From Rhizobium sp. NXC24 (lineage in GTDB: Bacteria > Pseudomonadota > Alphaproteobacteria > Rhizobiales > Rhizobiaceae), in the NCBI RefSeq assembly GCF_002944315.1, contig NZ_CP024311.1, positions 2,518,501-2,582,500 on the forward strand: a stretch of DNA of 64,000 bases, written 5' to 3'. Position 1 is the stretch's first letter. Each line of letters begins with the position of its first letter. The notes under the pieces are model-generated. The model saw only the letters and a list, made by a program, of their open reading frames with translations, was not told the DNA's origin and ran no database searches. Made by a program: the position numbers and the translations under genes. This document shows, in pieces, positions 54,913-62,613 of this stretch.

Positions 54913-55917
54913 CTAAGCGCGAATGGCCTGATCGTTTGCGTCGAAGCGATGCATATGTCTGGTCTCCGGCGTCGCATAGACCGTTTCGTCCGGCTCGTAT
55001 TTGTGTTCGCCGAAGAGGCGCGCGGTCAGAAGGCCGGTTTGCTCGGATTCGAGATAGATGATCGTATCGGCGCCGAGATGTTCGACATGGATGACCTTGG
55101 CGGCCCAGGTGCCGTGGTCGCGCGACAAAGTGATATGCTCCGGACGGATGCCGATGGTCTTGGCACCGCTCTGCTCGAGCTTCTCCGCCGGAATGAAGTT
55201 CATCTGCGGCGAACCGATGAAGCCGGCGACGAAGATGTTCGCGGGCCGGTTATAGAGCTCCATCGGCGAACCGATCTGCTCGATCGCGCCGGCGTTCATC
55301 ACGACGATCTTGTCGGCCAGCGTCATGGCTTCGACCTGATCGTGGGTGACATAGATCATCGTTGCCTTCAGGCTGCGATGCAGGCGGGCGATTTCAAGCC
55401 GGGTCTGAACGCGCAATGCCGCATCGAGGTTCGACAGCGGCTCGTCGAATAGAAAAAGCTCCGGTTCGCGCACGATGGCGCGGCCAATGGCGACGCGCTG
55501 ACGTTGGCCGCCGGAGAGTTCGGCGGGACGACGGGCGAGATAGGGGGCGAGAGAAAGCATGCTCGACGCCTTCTCCACACGACCTTCGATCTCATCCTTG
55601 GCGGTGCCAGCCTGCTTCAGGCCGAGGCCCATATTATCTTTCACCGTCAGATGCGGATAGAGCGCATAGGACTGGAACACCATGGAAATGCCGCGCTTGG
55701 CGGGCGGCGTAACCGTCACATCCTTGCCATTGATCAAAACCGCGCCCGAGGTTACGTCCTCCAGGCCGGCGATGCTGCGCAGAAGAGTCGACTTACCGCA
55801 ACCGGAAGGGCCGACGAAAATGACGAACTCGCCATCCTTCACCTCGAGGTCGATGCCCTTCAGCACATCATGCGTACCATAGGCCTTGCGAATGGATTTC
55901 AGTTGAAGCGATCCCAC
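54913..55917 (-). CDS. Carbohydrate ABC transporter ATP-binding protein (UgpC/MsmK type)
   Basis: A 334-residue ATPase. Walker [10 protein letters not shown] (about residues 38-46), [15 protein letters not shown]-loop, signature [14 protein letters not shown], Walker [17 protein letters not shown] and VTHDQVEAM. The C-terminal OB/TOBE region starts near 235 ([15 protein letters not shown]). The start is a GTG at 55917. It is the last gene of a five-gene operon with the oxidoreductase, two permeases and, more distantly, the binding protein. Confidence 0.92.
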   Translation of the reverse strand: MGSLQLKSIRKAYGTHDVLKGIDLEVKDGEFVIFVGPSGCGKSTLLRSIAGLEDVTSGAVLINGKDVTVTPPAKRGISMVFQSYALYPHLTVKDNMGLGLKQAGTAKDEIEGRVEKASSMLSLAPYLARRPAELSGGQRQRVAIGRAIVREPELFLFDEPLSNLDAALRVQTRLEIARLHRSLKATMIYVTHDQVEAMTLADKIVVMNAGAIEQIGSPMELYNRPANIFVAGFIGSPQMNFIPAEKLEQSGAKTIGIRPEHITLSRDHGTWAAKVIHVEHLGADTIIYLESEQTGLLTARLFGEHKYEPDETVYATPETRHMHRFDANDQAIRA

Positions 55918-55930
55918 AGTCTCTTATCCC

Positions 55931-56995
55931 TTACAAATAAACGGGCTTGCCGGTGCGCACGCTCTCGTCGGCGGCGAGGCAGATGCGTAGCGATTGAACA
56001 GCGTCGGCCATATGGCGGCTAAGGTCGATATCCTCGCGGATGGCCTTCAGCATGAAGGCCTGTTCGCGATCGCACAGCTCCTGGTGACCCGGCTCTCCGT
56101 CCATGCGCAGATCCTGATCGGGACGGATGAACTTGCCGTTCGGACCGGTCTCGGCCGTATGCAGCCGGATGACGGAGGTCTTGGTGTGCGTGTCGATGTC
56201 GTCCGACTTGGCGTTGGGGTCCATGACGATCGAGACCGCGCCATTCGGCGACATCACATCCTTCACGAAGAAAGCCGTTTCGGAAATCATCGGCCCCCAG
56301 CCGGCCTCGTACCAACCGACCGAACCGTCTTCGTAGATCACCTGCAGATGGCCGTAATTGTACATATCCGGCGCGATCTCGTCCGACATGCGCAGACCCA
56401 TGCCGCGCACCTCGACCGGCTTGGCGTCCGTGATCTGGCACATGACGTCGACATAATGCACGCCGCAGTCGACGATCGGCGACGTGGTGCGCATCAGCGC
56501 CTTATGCGTCTCCCAGGTCGGTCCGCTCGACTGTTGGTTCAGGTTCATGCGGAAGACATAAGGACCGCCGAGCTTGCGCGCCTCGGCAATCAATCGCATC
56601 CAGGACGGATGGTGACGCAGGATATAGCCGATCACCAACTTGCGGCCGGCTTTCTCGGCTGCGGCCACAACGCGCTCCGCATCCTCAACGGTCGTCGCCA
56701 GCGGCTTTTCCACGAATACGTCGCAGCCCGCCTCGAAAGCCATGACGGCATAATCCGCGTGGCTGTCGGAATAGGTATTGATCGAGCAAAGATCGGGCTT
56801 CAACGCCTTCAGCGCCGTCTCGAAATCCGGATGGATCGTGTAACCCTGCAGCTCATCAGCCAGCTTCGGCTTCGAGCGATTGACGAGGCCAACAATCTCG
56901 AAACCGGGATTGTTGTGGTAGGCAAGCGCATGGCTGCGGCCCATATTGCCAAGGCCGGCGACCAACACGCGGATCGGCTTATGAGATGAGCTCAC
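55931..56995 (-). CDS. Gfo/Idh/MocA-family sugar oxidoreductase
   Basis: A 354-residue NAD(P)-dependent oxidoreductase. Rossmann motif VLVAGLGNMGRSHALAY (about residues 9-25) and the catalytic-lysine motif VFVEKPLA near residue 95, then the GFO_IDH_MocA_C domain with VDCGVHYVDVM. It probably oxidises a sugar, sugar acid or cyclitol brought in by the transporter. A GTG start overlaps the permease stop (GTGA). The extended upstream frame through the permease is a shadow. Confidence 0.88.
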   Translation of the reverse strand: MSSSHKPIRVLVAGLGNMGRSHALAYHNNPGFEIVGLVNRSKPKLADELQGYTIHPDFETALKALKPDLCSINTYSDSHADYAVMAFEAGCDVFVEKPLATTVEDAERVVAAAEKAGRKLVIGYILRHHPSWMRLIAEARKLGGPYVFRMNLNQQSSGPTWETHKALMRTTSPIVDCGVHYVDVMCQITDAKPVEVRGMGLRMSDEIAPDMYNYGHLQVIYEDGSVGWYEAGWGPMISETAFFVKDVMSPNGAVSIVMDPNAKSDDIDTHTKTSVIRLHTAETGPNGKFIRPDQDLRMDGEPGHQELCDREQAFMLKAIREDIDLSRHMADAVQSLRICLAADESVRTGKPVYL

Positions 56996-57831
56996 TTGAC
57001 TGCTCCGGATGTAATGCCGCGAATGAGTTGGCGTGAGAAGAGGACGTAGAGGATGAGGATGGGCAGGATGGCGAGCGTCAGCGCCGCCAGGACCGCGTTC
57101 CAGTTGGTAACGAATTGGCCGATGAAGATCTGCGAGCCCAGCGTCACCGTCTTGGTCGCCTCGCTCGGCGCCAGGATCAGCGGGAACCACAGGTCATTCC
57201 AGATCGGGATCATGGTGAAGACGGCGACCGTCGCCATGGCCGGACGAACCAGCGGCAGCACAAGGCGGAAGAAGATCGCATATTCGCTGAGCCCATCGAT
57301 GCGGCCCGCATTCTTCAAGTCATCCGAGACGGTTCGCATGAATTCGGACAGGATGAAGATAGCGAGCGGCAGGCCCTGCGCCGTGTAGACGAGGATCAGT
57401 GAAGTCAGCGTATTGACCAAGCCGGCTGCGACCATACCCTGCAGGATGGCGACCGTGCCGAGGCGGATCGGGATCATGATGCCGATCGCGAGATAAAGCC
57501 CCATGATGGTATTGCCGCGGAAGCGGTATTCCGACAGCGCGAAGGCGGCCATGGCGCCGAACAGCAGGGTCAAGACGATCGAGACGATCGTCACGATGAA
57601 GCTGTTCTCGAAATAGGTCAGGAAATCCCCCTGCTTTAGAACGGTCTGATAACCGATCAGACTAAAGCTGGATGGCGTTGGGATGCTCAGGGGCGCGCGG
57701 AAGATCGAGGCGCGGTCCTTGAAGGAATTGATGATGGTCAGAAACACCGGAAAGATGGCAAGCAACGTGTAGGCGATCAACGCCAGATGCACGAGGCCGG
57801 AGCGGACAAGGGAAGTGCGTGCCTTGGACAT
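56992..57831 (-). CDS. Carbohydrate ABC transporter permease (MalG-like)
   Basis: A 279-residue inner-membrane protein with six segments. The EAA loop is KNAGRIDGLSEYAIFFRLVLPLVRPAM (about residues 190-216). It ends in the SRQLIRGITSGAVK tail characteristic of MalG-type CUT1 permeases. It starts 12 bp after the partner permease and overlaps the oxidoreductase gene. Confidence 0.92.
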   Translation of the reverse strand: MSKARTSLVRSGLVHLALIAYTLLAIFPVFLTIINSFKDRASIFRAPLSIPTPSSFSLIGYQTVLKQGDFLTYFENSFIVTIVSIVLTLLFGAMAAFALSEYRFRGNTIMGLYLAIGIMIPIRLGTVAILQGMVAAGLVNTLTSLILVYTAQGLPLAIFILSEFMRTVSDDLKNAGRIDGLSEYAIFFRLVLPLVRPAMATVAVFTMIPIWNDLWFPLILAPSEATKTVTLGSQIFIGQFVTNWNAVLAALTLAILPILILYVLFSRQLIRGITSGAVK

Positions 57832-57843
57832 CGTCGCCTCTCC

Positions 57844-58797
57844 TCAGAACTGGTAGCGGCGGATGCGCCGCTGGACGATGAAAAGATAGAATGAGACGCC
57901 GGCGAGAATGATCAGGAACATTACCGTCGCGATGGTCGCGCCCATCGAGCGGTCGCCGAGCTGTAGCTGGAAGCCGAAGAAGACGCGGTAGAGCAACGTG
58001 CCAAGAATATCGGTGGAACCATCCGGCCCCGCCAGCGCGCCCTGCACGGTGTAGACAAGGTCGAAAGCGTTGAAATTGCCGACGAAGGTCAGGATCGAGA
58101 TAATGCCGATCGCCGGCAGCACCAGTGGCAGCTTGATCTTCCAGAACTGGCTCCAACCGGTGATGCCATCGCACTCGGCCGCCTCGATCACCTCTTCAGG
58201 GATGTTCAGTAGCGCGGCATAGATCAGCATCATCGGGATGCCGACATATTGCCAGACCGAGATCAGCGCGACGGTGACGAGAGCCGTGCCCGGCTTGCCG
58301 AGCCAGGGAGCAAAGAACGACTTAAGGCCGACCATGCCCATCAAATCGGGCGCCACACCCCAGAGCGGCGACAGAATGAGCTTCCAGATGAAACCGACGA
58401 TGACGAAGGAAAGCAGCGTCGGCAGAAACATGGCGGTGCGATAGAAGGCGACGAACCGCAGCTTCGGCAGCGACAGCAGCGCCGCGAGCGCGACACCGAT
58501 CGGGTTCTGCACGCACATGTGGATGGCAAAGAAGATCAAATTGTTGCGCAGCGCATTCCAGAAATCATGCGACCAGCGATCATCCCCGAACAACACTTTG
58601 AAATTGTTGAGACCCACGAAGGTCGATTGGTTGTCGACGACGTTGTACAGCGACAGCCGCAATGTCTCGATCAGAGGCAGGATCATCACCGCCGTGTAGA
58701 CGATGAAGGCCGGAAGAAGGAAAACGAAGATATGCCAACGCTTCTGGCGCTTGATCGGGACCGCATCAAAAGCGGCTGATATACTGGCTTTGCTCAT
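57844..58797 (-). CDS. Carbohydrate ABC transporter permease (MalF-like)
   Basis: A 317-residue permease with six main segments and a longer N-terminus. The EAA loop is IEAAECDGITGWSQFWKIKLPLVLPAI (about residues 200-226). Forms the CUT1 transmembrane pair with the MalG-like protein. It is preceded by a 305-bp gap after the binding-protein gene. Confidence 0.92.
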   Translation of the reverse strand: MSKASISAAFDAVPIKRQKRWHIFVFLLPAFIVYTAVMILPLIETLRLSLYNVVDNQSTFVGLNNFKVLFGDDRWSHDFWNALRNNLIFFAIHMCVQNPIGVALAALLSLPKLRFVAFYRTAMFLPTLLSFVIVGFIWKLILSPLWGVAPDLMGMVGLKSFFAPWLGKPGTALVTVALISVWQYVGIPMMLIYAALLNIPEEVIEAAECDGITGWSQFWKIKLPLVLPAIGIISILTFVGNFNAFDLVYTVQGALAGPDGSTDILGTLLYRVFFGFQLQLGDRSMGATIATVMFLIILAGVSFYLFIVQRRIRRYQF

Positions 58798-59057
58798 GGC
58801 TTTCTGCCTGCTTTTATTGGCTACGCATCGGGACGGCAGCGCAAACGTTCAATTCGCCCGCTGTTCCGGCTCTCCGGCCAAACATGGAGAAACAATATCG
58901 GGCGCGGCTCGATGTGGTGTCGCGACAGCCGCGGGTCCGGCGGCTCATATCGGCATACAAGATAATGAAGGCGCGTCATGCACTTACCCATCAAAAGCGG
59001 GAAAGCAGCAACCGATGACCTCTGTCCTTCTATCCGCATGCACCGGCGGTAGAACAA

Positions 59058-59082
59058 GGTGAGGAGCACGAGGCCCCTCACC
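59058..59082 (-). other. Hairpin in the 305-bp gap after the binding-protein gene
   Basis: The gap 58798-59102 holds GGTGAGG/CCTCACC (59058-59064/59076-59082), extendable with one mismatch, 21 bases after the binding-protein stop. It lacks a T-tract and is probably an mRNA-stabilising or processing element giving excess binding protein. Nothing else recognisable is in the gap. Confidence 0.5.
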
Positions 59083-59102
59083 CGACTTACGTCAAAGCAG
59101 GC

Positions 59103-60362
59103 TTACTTGGCCGGCTTGTACCACTTGTCGAGGCCGGCTTGCAGCTTCTTGGCAGCAGCGTCCGGCGCGTCCGTGCCGTTGATCACGTTGGCGGATTCCG
59201 TCCAGGTTTCGTTTTCCAGGTTCGGCGTGCCGCGCGACAGGATCTGGTACGTCGAACGAACCGTCGACTTGTGATTGTCACGCCAGGAAACGAATTCCTG
59301 AGCGAGCGGATCGGTCATCTTCACCGGATGCGAGTTCAGGCTGAAGAAGCCCGGCAGCGCGTTGGCGTAGATGTTGGCGAACTCGTCCGAGGCGACCCAG
59401 CTCAGGAACTTCTTGGCCTCTTCCGCATGCTTGCTCTTGGCATTCAGACCGACGCCGATATCCGGATGGTCGGAGATGTAAGCCGTGTCGCCAGCCTTTG
59501 CGACCGGCGGCGGGAAGGCACCCATCTTGAACTGAGCCTGCGTGTTGAACAGCGCGATTTCCCACGAACCGGCCGGGTAGATGGCAGCCTTGCCGAGCGT
59601 AAAGAGGTTCTGGCTGTCAGAATAGCTCTGGGCTTCGAAGCCGTCGCCGAGGTAAGGTTTCCACTTGGCGAGTTCCTTGTAAGGATCGACCCACGGAGCA
59701 TCCGTCAGTTTTTCCTTACCAGAGATCAGAGCCAGGCGACCGTCTTCACCCTTCCAGTAGTTCGGGCCGATGTTCTGGTAGCCCATGGTTGCAGCTTCCC
59801 ACAGATCCTTTGTGCCCATGGCCATCGGAATGTAGGTGCCGTCGGCCTTGAGCTTGTCCAGCACTGCGAAGAATTCGTCGCGAGTCGCCGGAACCTTGAG
59901 GCCGAGCTTGTCGAAGGCATCCTTGTTGTAGATGAAGCCGTGGATGACCGAAGCCATCGGCACGCAGAAGGTCGACTTGCCGTCGTCCGTGGTCCAGGCA
60001 GCCTTGGCGACCGGCGAGAAGTTATCCATACCCTTCAGCGATGTCAGGTCGGACAACTGCTTCTTGTTGAAGAGGTCCAGCGAAGCGTCGAACGGACGGC
60101 AAGTGATGATGTCGCCGGCGGAACCAGCTTCAAGCTTGGCGTTCAGCGATGCGTTGTACTCGGTCGGAGCCGTCGGCGAGAAGACGATCTTGATGCCAGG
60201 GTTCTTGGCTTCGAATGCCGGGATGATCTTTTCCTGCCAAATCTGCAGGTCGTCGTTGCGCCAGCTTTCAACCGTCAGCGTCACGTCCGCCGCATGCGCG
60301 AAGCCGACCGAGGTCAGCAGGCTGGATGCGAGGAGTAAGCCTTTCAGAACATTGTTTTTCAT
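59103..60362 (-). CDS. Carbohydrate ABC transporter solute-binding protein (family 1)
   Basis: A 419-residue periplasmic protein. The signal peptide ends near AHAA-DVT (about residue 25). The mature chain begins TLTVESWRNDDLQIWQEKIIPAFEAKNPGIKI, with the SBP_bac_1 pattern, GDIITCRPFDASLDLF and MYNKDAF-like GFIYNKDAFDKLGL. It captures an unidentified sugar for the permeases encoded downstream. The ATG follows GGAGAGGG. The gene is divergent from the BadF-type kinase, with a 550-bp AT-rich control region between. Confidence 0.92.
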   Translation of the reverse strand: MKNNVLKGLLLASSLLTSVGFAHAADVTLTVESWRNDDLQIWQEKIIPAFEAKNPGIKIVFSPTAPTEYNASLNAKLEAGSAGDIITCRPFDASLDLFNKKQLSDLTSLKGMDNFSPVAKAAWTTDDGKSTFCVPMASVIHGFIYNKDAFDKLGLKVPATRDEFFAVLDKLKADGTYIPMAMGTKDLWEAATMGYQNIGPNYWKGEDGRLALISGKEKLTDAPWVDPYKELAKWKPYLGDGFEAQSYSDSQNLFTLGKAAIYPAGSWEIALFNTQAQFKMGAFPPPVAKAGDTAYISDHPDIGVGLNAKSKHAEEAKKFLSWVASDEFANIYANALPGFFSLNSHPVKMTDPLAQEFVSWRDNHKSTVRSTYQILSRGTPNLENETWTESANVINGTDAPDAAAKKLQAGLDKWYKPAK

Positions 60363-60727
60363 TTCCCTCTCCTGTTTAAGCGCCCGGAAAAAGGCACCGT
60401 TCTCGATCTGAAAATCCGTTGGCATATCCGAGGAAACAGCCAACGCTCCACAAGGACCGCCAACATTGCCGGCCCCAAATGCACAAGGGCGCAAGGCACT
60501 GTGCCTGATCGGCCCGATCAATCGTGACCCGCCGGACGACCGGACAAGGACACCAGAAACTCAACACACGGGAATTTCATGACGAATGCTGTCGCGCAGA
60601 CCCTGTTTGATCTACGCGGCTCCTGACAACGGCAGAGGTCCGTCACCTTCTGCTTGGCGTTCCGGCTATTGTTATCTTGCCGGTTCTGCCGATGCCTGTT
60701 CGAACTGTTCCCTTGGAAGAATTAAGG

Positions 60728-60868
60728 CCAAAAAAATACCAATTGTCCAGCCGAAATTTAACTTTTCTGAGTCGGAAAAACAGATAAAAAATTTTATTGA
60801 TATTTTTCAATATGATACAGAAACGCAAAAAGCGACGCATTGCCTATTGGTAAATGGTATTTTTTTGG
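60728..60868. promoter_or_regulatory. AT-rich divergent control region with a 14-bp inverted repeat
   Basis: CCAAAAAAATACCA (60728-60741) occurs as its exact inverse complement at 60855-60868. GGTA is further repeated at 60849, 60856 and 60867. The stretch 60720-60900 is strikingly AT-rich compared with its surroundings. It sits between the sugar-binding-protein gene and the kinase/GntR pair, so these are candidate GntR operator sites or curved promoter DNA. The remaining 60363-60727 holds nothing recognised. Confidence 0.45.
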
Positions 60869-60912
60869 TATTGTAGGAAAAATGGGGAACGGGTGGTTAT
60901 CCGGAGGGTGTG

Positions 60913-61797
60913 ATGACGGAGTTTGCGATCGGTATCGACGGCGGGGGAACAAGCTGCCGCGCTGCTGTGACAGACAGGCTGGGTAAAGTCCTTGGTAACG
61001 GCAAGGCGGGGGCAGCCAATATCCTTTCCGATCTCGAAAACTCTTTGGTCAACATCGTCGCATCCGCCCAAGAAGCCCTCAGCGACGCCGGACTCGATCC
61101 GGAGTTGGTCCATACACTGCCCGCCGTTGTCGGCACGGCCGGCGCCAACGTCGGTGACTATGGCAAGCGCATCGAAAAAGCGCTGCCCTTTGCAAACAGC
61201 CATGTCGTCACCGACGCGACGATAGCGCTTCAGGGTGCGCTCGGCGATGCCGATGGGATAATCGGCGCATTCGGCACCGGTTCCGTCTACAATGCTCGAC
61301 GCGACGGCAAGATTTGGGGCATCGGTGGTTGGGGCTTTGTCATTGGCGACCAAGCAAGTGGTGCGCGTCTCGGCCGCGATCTGCTGGAGCGCTCACTTCT
61401 GGCGCACGACAAGGTGCAGCCACCCTCGCCAATCACCGAAAAGATCATGGCTGAATTCGACGGCGATCCCGAACGCATCGTCGAATTCGCCCATGCTTCC
61501 AAACCGAAAGATTTTGCGCGTTACGCGCCGATGGTCTTCGAACATGCCGAAAGGGACGATGTGGTCGCTGTCGGCATCGTCAAGACAGCGGTGAACGCTA
61601 TCGCCGAAAGCCTCGACACGCTGCTTTGGCCCGAATGCCCGGCGGTCTGCCTACTGGGCGGTCTCTCGAAGGCATATCATCCCTGGCTCGCTTCGCGACA
61701 CAAGGCGCTTCTCGCGGAACCGAAAGGCGACGTATTGCGCGGCGCGGTCGAACTGGCGGCAAAGCTCCTGCAAAAAGACATGGGGAGCACGCCATGA
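60913..61797 (+). CDS. BadF/BadG-type sugar kinase, N-acetylglucosamine kinase-like
   Basis: A 294-residue ASKHA-fold kinase. Phosphate-1 motif IGIDGGGTSCRAAV (about residues 7-20), phosphate-2 region GAFGTGSVYNARRDGK, GGWGFVIGDQASGARLGRDLLE, and an adenosine-type CLLGGLSKAY near the C-terminus. This pattern is shared with N-acetylglucosamine and glucosamine kinases. It probably phosphorylates the sugar imported by the divergent transporter. The ATG follows GGAGGG; a GTG one codon earlier is possible. Overlaps gntR (ATGA). Confidence 0.85.
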   Translation: MTEFAIGIDGGGTSCRAAVTDRLGKVLGNGKAGAANILSDLENSLVNIVASAQEALSDAGLDPELVHTLPAVVGTAGANVGDYGKRIEKALPFANSHVVTDATIALQGALGDADGIIGAFGTGSVYNARRDGKIWGIGGWGFVIGDQASGARLGRDLLERSLLAHDKVQPPSPITEKIMAEFDGDPERIVEFAHASKPKDFARYAPMVFEHAERDDVVAVGIVKTAVNAIAESLDTLLWPECPAVCLLGGLSKAYHPWLASRHKALLAEPKGDVLRGAVELAAKLLQKDMGSTP

Positions 61798-62558
61798 CCG
61801 AGGATTTGAGCCATATCTTCTCGCCGGAACGCCTGCTCGCCGGCGGCACCGGCCCGCTTTATGTCAAGCTGCGCCGCACGCTCGAAGACGCCGTCAAGGT
61901 TGGCACGCTGAAACATGGTGATGCCTTGCCGCCGGAACGCGACATAGCCGAATATGCAGCCGTCAGCCGCGTGACGGTACGCAAGGCGATCGACGATCTC
62001 GTGGCAGAGGGCATCCTTGTCCGTCGCCATGGCTCCGGCACTTTCGTCGCCAAGCCGGTCTCCAAGGTCGAACAGCGCCTATCGCAGCTAACGTCCTTCA
62101 CTGAAGACATGGCACGGCGGGGCATGACAGCACGCTCCGAATGGCTGCATAAGGGCGTGCACACCCCCTCGCCCGATGAAATGATGATCCTCGGCCTTGC
62201 CGCCGGCACCAAGGTTTCCCGCCTCAGCCGTCTGCGCATCGCCGACGACCAGCCGCTGGCCATCGAACATGCCAGCGTCTCCGGCGAGTTCCTGCCGGAC
62301 CCATCCACAGTGACCGCGTCGCTTTATGCCGAGCTCGAAAAGCGCCAGGTCCGCCCGGTCCGTGCCGTCCAACGCATCTCTGCGACCAACATGAAAGAGG
62401 CCGACGCCGGCCTGCTAGGCGTCCCCGTCGGGGCTGCGGGCCTATCGATCGAACGCATCTCCTACCTCGGCTCCGGTCGCGCCGTGGAATTTACCCGCTC
62501 GCTCTATCGAGGGGACGCTTATGACTTTGTTGCGGAGCTGACGATTGGAGCGACTTAG
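61794..62558 (+). CDS. GntR/HutC-family regulator (NagR-like)
   Basis: A 254-residue regulator. GntR winged helix (about residues 18-85: LYVKLRRTLEDAVKVGTLKHGDALPPERDIAEYAAVSRVTVRKAIDDLVAEGIL) with a UTRA domain (about 105-250) that usually binds a phosphosugar. Co-translated with the kinase, whose product could be its effector. The likely targets are its own promoter and the divergent transporter promoter. The chosen ATG lies inside the kinase stop. Confidence 0.88.
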   Translation: MTEDLSHIFSPERLLAGGTGPLYVKLRRTLEDAVKVGTLKHGDALPPERDIAEYAAVSRVTVRKAIDDLVAEGILVRRHGSGTFVAKPVSKVEQRLSQLTSFTEDMARRGMTARSEWLHKGVHTPSPDEMMILGLAAGTKVSRLSRLRIADDQPLAIEHASVSGEFLPDPSTVTASLYAELEKRQVRPVRAVQRISATNMKEADAGLLGVPVGAAGLSIERISYLGSGRAVEFTRSLYRGDAYDFVAELTIGAT

Positions 62559-62613
62559 GGTTGAGTTAACGAGCATCCCTCACTCGCTTTTTCCACACCG
62601 TCAAATCAGATCA

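Noticed and set aside
60586..60876. A 96-codon plus-strand frame in the divergent region before the kinase
   Set aside because: It crosses the AT-rich control region, lacks a ribosome-binding site and ends just before the kinase leader.
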